Assembly (NCBI GenBank): GCA_045631525.1
Contig: JAZQUY010000027.1
Coordinates: forward strand, 1 to 25,673
Direction of reading: 5' to 3'
Source: SIG440 sp045631525
GTDB lineage: Bacteria; Bacillota; Clostridia; Monoglobales; Monoglobaceae
DNA: 25,673 bases
In this document: positions 15,727-24,000 of the stretch, piece by piece
How positions within the stretch are numbered: the first letter of the stretch is position 1
Layout: every line of letters starts with the position of its first letter
Position numbers and translations under genes: made by a program
The notes under the pieces: generated by a model
The model's database searches: none
What the model was told of the DNA's origin: nothing
The model's input: the letters and a program-made list of their open reading frames with translations, nothing else

Positions 15727-17127
15727 ATGATATTTTCAAGCATTCAGTTTTTATATTATTTTCTGCCTGCTGTACTTGTACTATATCTTGCAGCACCGAA
15801 AGGCATTAAAAACAGCGTTCTTTTGCTGTCAAGTTTATTCTTTTATGCCTGGGGCGAACCAAGGTATGTTTTTCTTATGCTCTTGACCGTTGGACTCGGA
15901 TATGTTTTTGGCTTGCTGATTGAAGCCTTTCGCGGCAGGATTCTTTCTAAGGTTTTTCTCGTTCTTTCTGTCGCAATAAGTCTTTCTTTCTTGGGCTACT
16001 TCAAGTATGCAGACTTTTTCATATCAAACTTCAATGCTGTCACAGGTCTTTCCGTATCACTCCTTCGTCTTACTCTTCCTATCGGCATAAGTTTTTATAC
16101 ATTCCAGATTTTAAGCTATACCGTGGACGTGTATCGTGGCGATGCCTCGGCACAGAAAAACCCCATAAATCTTGCCACATATATCGCTCTTTTCCCACAG
16201 CTTATTGCAGGACCTATTGTGCGTTATACTGATATTGAAGCTCAGCTCACCAAAAGACGCCACAGTTTCGACAAAACAGCTTATGGTATAAGACGTTTCA
16301 TTATCGGTCTTTCAAAGAAAATTCTCCTCGCAAACACCTTAGGTGAACTTGGGGAATTTTTCCTTGCCTCAGGTGATAAATCCGTTTTGTTTTACTGGCT
16401 TTTTATCGCAGCATATATGCTCCAGATTTACTTTGATTTTTCAGGCTACAGTGATATGGCAATCGGTCTTGGAAAGCTGTTCGGCTTTGACTTTATGGAG
16501 AACTTCAACTATCCATTCATCTCATCAAGCATAACAGAATTCTGGCGCAGATGGCATATATCCCTTGGCTCATGGTTTCGTGACTATGTTTATATTCCCA
16601 TGGGCGGAAACCGTGTAGGCAAAGCCCGTTTGTTTTTCAACATTTTCACTGTATGGTTCTTGACAGGCTTCTGGCACGGTGCCCAGTGGAATTTCATTGT
16701 ATGGGGACTTTATTTTGGTATTCTTCTCACCCTTGAAAAGTTTTTCCTGAGAAATTTTCTTTCAAAACACAAGATTTTCAGTCATATATATCTCCTGTTT
16801 TTGACAGCCATAAGTTTTGCAATTTTCAGCGGAGAAGGCCTTTCTCAGTCCCTCTCCCAGCTTTACGGAATGTTTGGTTTTGGTAATATTCCTCTTGTGT
16901 CGGCTGAATTCTTTTACTGTCTGCGCAACTATGGTATAATTCTTATAATAGCTGCAATTTCAGCAACACCGCTTTTGAAAAACGTTATCTCTCGTTTTGA
17001 AAAAAATAAGCAAATTTCAACCATTATAAATTTTTTGGAAATCCCAGCTTTGCTGATTCTATTGATTGTTTCAACTGCTTATCTTGCTGACGGCTCATTT
17101 AACCCGTTCCTTTATTTCCGTTTTTAG
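15727..17127 (+). CDS. MBOAT family O-acyltransferase (AlgI/DltB-like)
   Basis: 466-residue polytopic membrane protein. The family motifs are clear: LPIGISFYTFQILSYTVDVYRG (~117-138), FDFSGYSDMAIG (~236-247), EFWRRWHISLGSWFRDYVYIPMGG (~271-294, His277) and TGFWHGAQWNF with the catalytic His317. Such proteins pass acyl (often acetyl) groups across the membrane to extracellular polysaccharides or wall polymers. AAAGGAG precedes the ATG. The next gene, 12 bases downstream, encodes an AlgX/AlgJ-like partner, as is usual for this system. Confidence 0.93.
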   Translation: MIFSSIQFLYYFLPAVLVLYLAAPKGIKNSVLLLSSLFFYAWGEPRYVFLMLLTVGLGYVFGLLIEAFRGRILSKVFLVLSVAISLSFLGYFKYADFFISNFNAVTGLSVSLLRLTLPIGISFYTFQILSYTVDVYRGDASAQKNPINLATYIALFPQLIAGPIVRYTDIEAQLTKRRHSFDKTAYGIRRFIIGLSKKILLANTLGELGEFFLASGDKSVLFYWLFIAAYMLQIYFDFSGYSDMAIGLGKLFGFDFMENFNYPFISSSITEFWRRWHISLGSWFRDYVYIPMGGNRVGKARLFFNIFTVWFLTGFWHGAQWNFIVWGLYFGILLTLEKFFLRNFLSKHKIFSHIYLLFLTAISFAIFSGEGLSQSLSQLYGMFGFGNIPLVSAEFFYCLRNYGIILIIAAISATPLLKNVISRFEKNKQISTIINFLEIPALLILLIVSTAYLADGSFNPFLYFRF

Positions 17128-17139
17128 GAGGTGTATAAT

Positions 17140-18234
17140 TTGAAGAACAAAATCATGACTATTATCTTTGCTGCCATCTTGGCGGTTTTTACATTAAGTT
17201 GTCTTTTAAAACCCGACACAGCTTTTTCAGAAAGCGAGCGCAGACCTCTTGCAGAAAAACCCACAGTTTCAACCGAATCAATTTTTTCTGGTGAATTTAT
17301 GACCAGCTTTGAGGGATATGCCGTTGACCAGATACCTCTCAGGAAACCTCTCAGAACAATAAAGGCCCTGTTTTCAACCAAAATCTTTGGCAAAAAGGAT
17401 AACAACGGTCTTTTCTCAGCAAGTGATCACATATCAAAAATTGAATATCCTCAAAATGATGAAATGCTGAGCATTGCGGCAGAAAAATTCAACTTTCTTT
17501 ATGAATCTTATATGAAAGACAAAGATATGAACATCTTTATTTCAATAGTTCCTGATAAGAACATATTCCTCGCCAAAGAAAACCGATATCTTTCTCTTAA
17601 CTACGAAAAACTGATTGATGATTTTAAATCAAAAGTTCCTTATATGGAATACATTGACATTCTGCCCCTGCTTTCACTTGATGATTATTACTATACTGAC
17701 TCCCACTGGAAGCAGGAAAAAATAACCGATATTGCAGCGTTTCTTGGAGTACGAATGAATACAGATGTATCTGCCGAATATACAGAAAATACTCTCGAAA
17801 ATCCATTTCGTGGTGTATATCTCGGTCAATCAGCACTTTTGCATAAACCCGATACCATAAAGTATCTCACAAACGACATCCTGAATAGTTGCACTGTGAC
17901 ATACTATGACAACGGAGTCCCTGAAATCCGTGATATGTACAATATGGAAAAGGCAAAAGGAAAAGACCCTTATGAAATGTTTCTTTCGGGAACTTCCCCG
18001 CTTTTGACCATTGAAAATCCAAACGCCAAAACAAGCAAAGAACTTATTCTTTTTAGAGATTCTTTTGGCAGCAGCATCGCACCTCTTTTTGCGCCGGGAT
18101 ACAAAAAAATCACTATTGTTGATATCAGGTATATTCAAAGCGGTTTCCTTGGGAACTTTATTGAGTTTGACAATCAGGATGTTTTGTTCCTTTACAGCAC
18201 AACCCTTCTAAACAACAGCACCGCACTGAGATAA
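17140..18234 (+). CDS. AlgX/AlgJ-like (DHHW family) acyltransferase partner
   Basis: 364 residues from TTG 17140 with AGGAGG 8 bases upstream; the earlier in-frame GTG overlaps that site. An N-terminal hydrophobic segment acts as signal or anchor, so the domain lies outside the cell. SGNH-like motifs are present: YYTDSHWKQEK (the DHHW-type Asp/His pair, with S in place of the first H) and LFRDSFGSSI (nucleophile Ser of the GDS-like block). The family finishes O-acetylation of exopolysaccharide using the acyl group delivered by MBOAT. Target polymer unknown. Confidence 0.88.
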   Translation: MKNKIMTIIFAAILAVFTLSCLLKPDTAFSESERRPLAEKPTVSTESIFSGEFMTSFEGYAVDQIPLRKPLRTIKALFSTKIFGKKDNNGLFSASDHISKIEYPQNDEMLSIAAEKFNFLYESYMKDKDMNIFISIVPDKNIFLAKENRYLSLNYEKLIDDFKSKVPYMEYIDILPLLSLDDYYYTDSHWKQEKITDIAAFLGVRMNTDVSAEYTENTLENPFRGVYLGQSALLHKPDTIKYLTNDILNSCTVTYYDNGVPEIRDMYNMEKAKGKDPYEMFLSGTSPLLTIENPNAKTSKELILFRDSFGSSIAPLFAPGYKKITIVDIRYIQSGFLGNFIEFDNQDVLFLYSTTLLNNSTALR

Positions 18235-18236
18235 TA

Positions 18237-18274
18237 AAATCCTTGACATCTTGATGATGTCAAGGATTTTTTGT
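18237..18274 (+). terminator. Terminator of the acyltransferase cluster
   Basis: A perfect stem AATCCTTGACATC/GATGTCAAGGATT with a 5-base loop and a T-run directly follows the stop codon. Confidence 0.92.
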
Positions 18275-18281
18275 TATATAG

Positions 18282-18333
18282 AAAAAGCTTGCCAAATGTC
18301 AGGCAAGCTCTAAATTTTCTGGTGCGCCCGAAG
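18282..18333 (-). repeat. Direct repeat copy 1: tRNA-Leu 3' tip plus terminator
   Basis: 52 bases identical to 18444-18495. On the minus strand it consists of the last 14 bases of the tRNA-Leu fragment including CCA, then spacer, then a terminator hairpin (AGCTTGCC/GGCAAGCT, 18286-18309) with a T-run. A duplication of the tRNA tail. Confidence 0.9.
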
Positions 18334-18443
18334 CCGAAACCTGCAAAACAATCCGGTGAATTGTTTTGCTGTTGAGGGTCTCTTCCAAAGAGCGCGAGCC
18401 AAAGGCGATATGCGATTTGTCAGTAAATCATTTCCCTGAAACA
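18334..18443. other. Non-coding spacer between the two tRNA-tail repeats
   Basis: 110 bases without a gene. It contains a perfect 10-bp inverted repeat GCAAAACAAT/ATTGTTTTGC (18343-18352 and 18360-18369). Like the stretch behind tRNA-Ser(GCU), it lies between a tRNA terminator and a second copy of that tRNA's 3' end. Confidence 0.5.
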
Positions 18444-18495
18444 AAAAAGCTTGCCAAATGTCAGGCAAGCTCTAAATTTTCTGGTGCGCCCGAAG
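18444..18495 (-). repeat. Direct repeat copy 2: tRNA-Leu 3' tip plus terminator
   Basis: Identical to 18282-18333. Here the tRNA part continues to 18532, so this is the parental arrangement: tRNA 3' end followed by its own terminator (18443-18471, minus strand). Confidence 0.9.
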
Positions 18496-18532
18496 AGACT
18501 TGAACTCCCACATCATTGATACTAGATCCTAA
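18482..18532 (-). pseudogene. tRNA-Leu(UAG) 3' fragment, probable att site
   Basis: Read on the minus strand, this runs from the anticodon loop (TTAGGA, anticodon TAG) through the 3' anticodon stem TCTAG, variable region, T-arm (GGGAG-TTCAAGT-CTCTT) and acceptor strand CGGGCGC to ACCA. The 5' half (expected GCGCCCG, D-arm and CTAGA) is absent: upstream sequence stops matching a tRNA immediately before T33. A break exactly at the anticodon loop is a typical crossover position for tyrosine integrases, so this is read as the displaced end left by an integrated element. Confidence 0.75.
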
Positions 18533-18627
18533 TGGTTATATAGCATATGTGAAAGAATAAAAATGTCATAATAATGGGTGAAAACAGCGTTTACAAAAAT
18601 TTCACTTTATGAATTTTAGAAATTTAC

Positions 18628-18656
18628 TTGATTTTTTAAAGAAATTAGCATATAAT
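18628..18656 (+). promoter_or_regulatory. Promoter of the toxin-antitoxin pair
   Basis: -35 TTGATT (18628-18633), 17-base spacer, perfect -10 TATAAT (18651-18656). Such modules usually repress themselves through the antitoxin. Confidence 0.75.
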
Positions 18657-18714
18657 ACAAGTGTAAGAAATTCGGAAAATCATAAAATTTGAGATTCAAA
18701 AAGGAGTGAGTAGA

Positions 18715-18981
18715 ATGTTAGCGGAAATCAGAGGCCGTTCTCAAATAACAATACCATCGGAAATCATCAAGAAACTTGGTATCATTGAAGGCGATAAGTT
18801 CGATATAGTTGAAAAAGATGGCGGTATTTTCCTATGTCCCGTTGTTGTGTACCCCAAAGATAAGATTGCTAAAATTGCAAAAATAATAAAGGAAACCGAA
18901 GCAGATACTTTAAAACAAGAGGCATTTAACAGCGTTGAAGATTTGTTTGCTGATATGGGTATTGATTTAGAAAATGTATAA
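18715..18981 (+). CDS. AbrB/MazE/SpoVT-type antitoxin
   Basis: 88 residues from ATG 18715 (AAGGAG 8 bases upstream). The N-terminal swapped-hairpin domain shows EIRGRSQITIPSEIIKKLGI, then EGDKFDIVEKDGGIFLCPV, the standard AbrB DNA-binding pattern. The C-terminal acidic tail (EAFNSVEDLFADMGIDLENV) is the likely toxin-binding part. It overlaps the toxin gene by 8 bases. Confidence 0.9.
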   Translation: MLAEIRGRSQITIPSEIIKKLGIIEGDKFDIVEKDGGIFLCPVVVYPKDKIAKIAKIIKETEADTLKQEAFNSVEDLFADMGIDLENV

Positions 18982-19237
18982 ATTAAAGTATACAAAAGAA
19001 TTTGAAAAGAGTCTTAAAAAATTATCTGCTATCGAACAAAAAGCTGTGGCACAAAAATTAAAGCTTTTAATAGAAAATCCATTTTATCCGTCACTCAGAA
19101 CAAAGAAGGTTCAAGGTATTTCCGGTGTTTTTGAGATGAGTGTAAATATGGATATACGCATATTATGGAAATATGAAAACGGTATTATTATCTTGCTTAT
19201 TGATGTGGGACACCATAAAGACATTTTAGGAATTTAA
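18974..19237 (+). CDS. RelE/ParE-superfamily toxin
   Basis: 87 residues. The N-terminal KLKYTKEFEKSLKKLSAIEQKAV is the RelE/ParE helical hairpin. The strand set with GVFEMSVNMDIRILWKYENGIIILLIDVGHHKDIL carries the conserved R-I-L-W segment and a closing GHHKDIL, as in the YafQ/RelE branch with C-terminal His. Probably a ribosome-dependent mRNA nuclease held by the AbrB-type antitoxin encoded just upstream with an 8-base overlap. Confidence 0.88.
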   Translation: MYKLKYTKEFEKSLKKLSAIEQKAVAQKLKLLIENPFYPSLRTKKVQGISGVFEMSVNMDIRILWKYENGIIILLIDVGHHKDILGI

Positions 19238-19249
19238 TATCAGGAAATG

Positions 19250-19298
19250 AAATCCCTGCTTGGTTCTGCGAATAGAACTAACAAGCAGGGATTTTTTT
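19250..19298 (+). terminator. Terminator of the toxin-antitoxin pair
   Basis: Long two-part stem: AATCCCTGCTTG/CAAGCAGGGATT outside and GTTCT/AGAAC inside, followed by seven Ts. Confidence 0.92.
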
Positions 19299-19327
19299 AT
19301 GTTCTTTTTAAGGTCTAAGAATTATAT

Positions 19328-19349
19328 TATAAAGTTCTGGGCCTTTATA
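19328..19349 (-). terminator. Weak hairpin at the end of dtcC
   Basis: A 7-bp stem TATAAAG/CTTTATA spans the dtcC stop codon. The following minus-strand run is only moderately T-rich, so termination here is uncertain. Confidence 0.35.
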
Positions 19350-20562
19350 TAATTTCATTTTTTAAGCATTCTATTAAAAAATTAGAACTCAAAAAACAGC
19401 ATACAGAATGATAATCGTCATTTTTTTCTGTATCTGCAAAATCAGATACGGATTTTATTGACAAAAAGTCCACATTATTAACGCTGGAGTGATTTACTGC
19501 ATAATACACTCCATAAGTTTCCATGTCAATGCCTTTGCATTTGCGATGTTGGGGCTTTATTATTTCATTAAATAGGGTTGAGTCACAAATAACAGATGCT
19601 CCAGAGGGCATAGGACTGAACTCTAGTTTCGGGTTTACTGGCTTGTCCGGATGTTTTTCGTTCCAATCTTCTGTTATAACTTTTAATATATCATCTGTTG
19701 AATATTTTAATTTATCTAAAATATTGGGTTGTATTTGTATTTGGCTTGGAGATGCTGAAAATTTATAATATGCACTGGTTTCATCGTCTTTCGGCATAAT
19801 TTTTCCGCATCCATAATCCCATGTTTGCGTAGCTATAATGATGTCACACAAATTAACGTCATCTCTTATACCACCACATATACCAACCATAAAAATCTTT
19901 GATGGTTTAAAGCATAATGTTATTTTAGTTGTTGTGTTAGAAGCGGCAGGCATGCCCATTTCAGGCAACATTGTTAACAATATTTTTATGGTTTTACCTG
20001 TATTTGTGTGTAAGTCTGTTACAAAATATGTATCAGGATCATTGTCTATATTAACTTTATTCCATGAATTGCAACATTCTTTTACGGCATTAAACTCTTC
20101 TTCTACAGCAGTGATAATAGCTACATCTACTGAAGTAATCTTTTTTTTGGATTTTACTAAATCTAAATATTTTATTTTTTCAGTAATTTTATTTTTCCAT
20201 GAATCATCAGCTGATGTGCAAATCAAGATAGGAATTAAATTTTCGTCAAAAAAAATCTTACTTTCCTTATATGTCTCGGTATCAGATGTAATTCCTAAAA
20301 TACTCATAGGGGGATGTATGTTTTTCCGTTTTGCAATATCTTTAATTAGCTCTACTCCGGCTGTTTTCTCTGGATCTATAGCAGACAAATTTTCTGGTAG
20401 CATAATATCAATTATCGCTAGATCATATTCCTTTTTTTCTAACTTGCACAAAGCATCATTCTTCGTAGTAACATAATCAACATCAACTGGTAAATCGTTA
20501 ATTATGGACATAATTTCGCGAGGTCTACTTGTGTTATCATCTACAATCAATATATCAACCAT
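19345..20562 (-). CDS. dtcC: Detocs effector DtcC: receiver fused to PNP-type ATP nucleosidase
   Basis: 405 residues. Residues 1-~130 are a response-regulator receiver with acidic pair D8/D9, phosphoacceptor D52 (LAIIDIMLP) and T92. The canonical switch Lys-Pro is missing; a TSADDSWKNK segment (116-125) is in its place. Residues ~145-400 are a purine nucleoside phosphorylase/MTAN fold: VAIITAVEEEF, VGICGGI (226-232), GIDMETYGVYYA with ribose-binding E348, and SVSDFAD with probable catalytic D374. In characterised Detocs systems the phosphorylated receiver switches on the PNP domain, which cleaves ATP to adenine and ribose-5'-triphosphate and stops phage growth. AGGAGG lies 8 bases before the ATG, inside dtcB; the genes overlap by 8 bases. 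Confidence 0.87.
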   Translation of the reverse strand: MVDILIVDDNTSRPREIMSIINDLPVDVDYVTTKNDALCKLEKKEYDLAIIDIMLPENLSAIDPEKTAGVELIKDIAKRKNIHPPMSILGITSDTETYKESKIFFDENLIPILICTSADDSWKNKITEKIKYLDLVKSKKKITSVDVAIITAVEEEFNAVKECCNSWNKVNIDNDPDTYFVTDLHTNTGKTIKILLTMLPEMGMPAASNTTTKITLCFKPSKIFMVGICGGIRDDVNLCDIIIATQTWDYGCGKIMPKDDETSAYYKFSASPSQIQIQPNILDKLKYSTDDILKVITEDWNEKHPDKPVNPKLEFSPMPSGASVICDSTLFNEIIKPQHRKCKGIDMETYGVYYAVNHSSVNNVDFLSIKSVSDFADTEKNDDYHSVCCFLSSNFLIECLKNEII

Positions 20563-21001
20563 TAATAAGGCCTCCTAACATTTTTACTAATTTTTCTTTC
20601 CACGCACTATCGGAAGAAGAATATAATATTAGTCCAACATAATTTTGAAATTCATTTCTGCACTTTTCGTCTATAGTATTTAAGGTGTGTTGAGTAGACC
20701 CTTCTCCAAAGATTTCATATTGTGTAATGATTATGGTAGATGTATCAATATTTCTTCTTTTCATTTCTTGCAAGAACGCCAATCCCCCAAAGGGGTCAAA
20801 GTTTTCTGTTTCCGCAAGGTCAAAGGTTGGTAAGCTCATATCCAATAATATTATATCATATTTATCATTAAATAGGCGACGTAAGCCTGGATTTAACGCT
20901 TTTTCAATGCTTATATCGCAATCTATACTTACTCTCGTCAGCAAGTTAGTAATGTTTTCTCTCTTAAAATTATCATCATCAACTATTAATATTTTCATCA
21001 T
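20555..21001 (-). CDS. dtcB: Detocs phosphate-sink receiver DtcB
   Basis: 148 residues, a single receiver domain with no output domain: KILIVDDDN (acidic residues D8-D10), phosphoacceptor D54 in IILLDMSLP, and TIIITQYE for the conserved Thr. The last part, LILYSSSDSAWKEKL, matches the same region of DtcC and replaces the usual Lys-Pro. In the described system DtcB takes phosphate from the kinase and prevents accidental firing of the effector. Its ATG lies inside the dtcA end (23-base overlap) and GGAG is about 10 bases upstream. Confidence 0.87.
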   Translation of the reverse strand: MMKILIVDDDNFKRENITNLLTRVSIDCDISIEKALNPGLRRLFNDKYDIILLDMSLPTFDLAETENFDPFGGLAFLQEMKRRNIDTSTIIITQYEIFGEGSTQHTLNTIDEKCRNEFQNYVGLILYSSSDSAWKEKLVKMLGGLING

Positions 21002-24000
21002 GAACTAATATCTCCTTTTTTAGTTGGATTTCGATTCTAAATATTTTATCGTTCCTTGATGCAAAGAAGTTATTTCCAAGTTTTAATACTGAAAAGATTG
21101 TGTACATTATTTTATAAAGTCCCATTCCACCCTCTTGCCTTGTATTTATCTTTAAATAACTTTTTTCGCTAAAGTCTTTATTTATTTTTTTAATTCTCTC
21201 ATCCAAAATATTTATGTCAATATTTGCGGAAAGATTATTTTCAAAAGATAAATATAGAAATTCTGAATCATTATTTACATCTACTTTAATTTTAAGATTT
21301 CTAAGGTCATCTTTATAGCCAGAATGCATTACAGCATTATTTAAAATTATTAATAACACATCTACTAAATGCCTAAAAGTTGAACCATTGAATAGCAGAT
21401 TTTCCGTTGATGAATAATTTAAATCAACATCACTCAATCCAGCAAACAAAGTTTTTGCTATTTCCTGACAAGTTTCTATTAACTCTTTAAAACTATAATC
21501 TTCCCAATTATTATACTCTGACAAATTAAACCATTGAGAAATAAAATTAAACTCGTTTTGAATTGCGGTCTTACTTTGAACGATAAGTCGCTCAATTAGT
21601 TTATTTGTGTCAAGAGTAATTATATGTTTTTTCACGCTCAAAGAAAGTTCCTCAATCTCACTATAAATATCAGTTAACAGACTAGGTAGTTTTTCCTCTT
21701 TTATAATTTTCAAGTACTCATTTGTTTTGTTAACAAGAAAATCATTTAAAACAAAAATTACATCATCTATTGATATAGTTTTGACAAATTTGAATTTTTC
21801 GTAAATTTCCCCTAACTCTTTATTGTCAAAATCATATCTAAAAACAGCACCTTCTATAGGCGTATCAAATACAACCTTTAAGGTGTGTTGCGTGAAATAA
21901 TCAAGCTTTGCTTGAACTTTTTCAGCAAATGATGATAGAACGTTGCAAATATCCGGTTCTATAGCTCCTCTTTCGATAAGTTCATCAAAATATTTATTAC
22001 TACCGTGTCCGTTGAAAGATAGATTATTATCTGAAAAACCCTTTAAAATTTGGTTCGAAAAAGCACCGTGTCTTACTCTAGTGCTTAAAGACATATCTAT
22101 TCCGTGATTGCCAAAACAAAACTCTTTACAATATATGCCATACATATTTCGCAATATGGTATCGTGACTATTGGCTAATCCCATTACCACTACACCATCT
22201 GTTATTGCTTTTACGATTATTGTTTCGGGTTCGGTATTATTATATGCGTCGACCTCATCAATCATTTTGTCGAAACAATTAATTCTAAATGAATCGGTGT
22301 TAATAGTTAATCGACTTTTTTCTACTTCTTTTAATTTTTTGGATAGAGTTCGATTTTTAGTGATTCTCTCTATTTCATTCATTACTTGTTTTTTATTAAG
22401 ATGCTTGTCATTTTCTAGCAAATACTCACAAATTTTAAGTCGATAGTCATCCACTTCTTCTGATGAATTAAAAAGTCTATAGAGCTTAGGTAACATCTCT
22501 TTATTACAAACATAGTAAAGAAAAAAGTTGACAATTATATCAGACTCACTCGAAGTTTTTGCTAATTCCAAGGGACTATCATAATTAGAGTTATCAAAAT
22601 AATCCAAGAAACAATCCCGTCGAGCAACAATAAATTCTGGAATATTATTTATAAATATATAACACAGTTCTTCCAGGGATAGATTTTTTCTACATCCAAT
22701 TTTATGCAAAATATTATTCACAATTGCTTCTGAGCTTAATAAGATTACAAATAGTTTATTTTCGATATACGCATTTACAATTAACGCGGTAGCTTCCTCG
22801 TATTTGTTTTCTGCAACCAAATCATTTACTTTATATGTTATATAAGCCTCTCTAAAATAATCCTGAGCATCTGGATATTTTGCAATATTAACACTGTAAC
22901 TATCCCAAAACGCCGACAGTTGGTCTTCGTTTAATTTATAAAATTTTGACTTGCAAGGCATGAGGATAGGGTTGGTGGTTTCGTATTCAAATTTATAAAA
23001 ACATCGATCTGCTTTAGAATTAGATCTTTCTTGTAAAAAACATTCCATATCATATCCGGCAAATCTATTCAAAAATAGGCATATGTTTTTTTGAATTTGA
23101 AATGTTCTTAATACTCTTGCCCATATTGCTAAAGAATTGATAGCATCAAGTATATTAGATTTCTCCTTTTTTAATATTAAGACAATTGAATTTAATATAT
23201 TAACACTACAAACGTCAGCTTGGTCTAGTAGAGAGGAATTTGTCATTAGGTATGATAATGCGACTAATTTATAAGCACCAAACGAGCTATACATATCACA
23301 ATCATTGCTGAAAAAATAAGAAATAACCTTTTCAAAACACCCATTGTCAAATAATTCAATAATATTTGACATTTCTTCAGCAGTCCTAACTTCGTTTTTC
23401 AAATAGGAACTACCTTCTATATTTTTAATATTAAAAATATATTCACTGCAATTATTCAAAAGTACATTTTGAGAATTCGCCCCTATGCCTCCCTGCAAGA
23501 ATGCATCAATAGCTAGATACATGTCTATAAGTGAAAATTCATATGTCATTTTAATTACATTTTTCCATTCTTCGTTTGAGGTTGGAAACGAAACAAAAAG
23601 TAAATACTTAAAAAAATCTACCTGTGATTGAATAAATCTTTGTGGCGTAATCATTTCGCTCATTCTTTTTATGTAATAGTCCTGTTTTTCTCTTAAGTTA
23701 TTTTTTAAGTTGAAAATACTATAGTATGCATTTTCAATATCAGATAAGTTCTCAATAAACGGAATATCGCACTTAAAATTATTTTTAAGTAGGGATGTAT
23801 TATCTAACAACCAAAGAGACATTCCAAATTTATTATATGCTTGAATTAAAATTTCTTTAGCTTTTTTATAATTCTTAGTTAGAAAACTATATTCAAATTC
23901 AGTTTTTATACTTAAGAATTCGTTAATTTCAGGTTTATAAAGAAAGAGGAAAGTACTTGTCAGAAGTGCTATTTTATTCAAAGGAAGGCGGTCGAAATTT

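Noticed and set aside
18286..18471. CRISPR array or insertion-sequence ends from the repeated 52-base unit
   Set aside because: Only two copies, each made of a tRNA end and terminator; no transposase or cas gene and no terminal inverted repeats.
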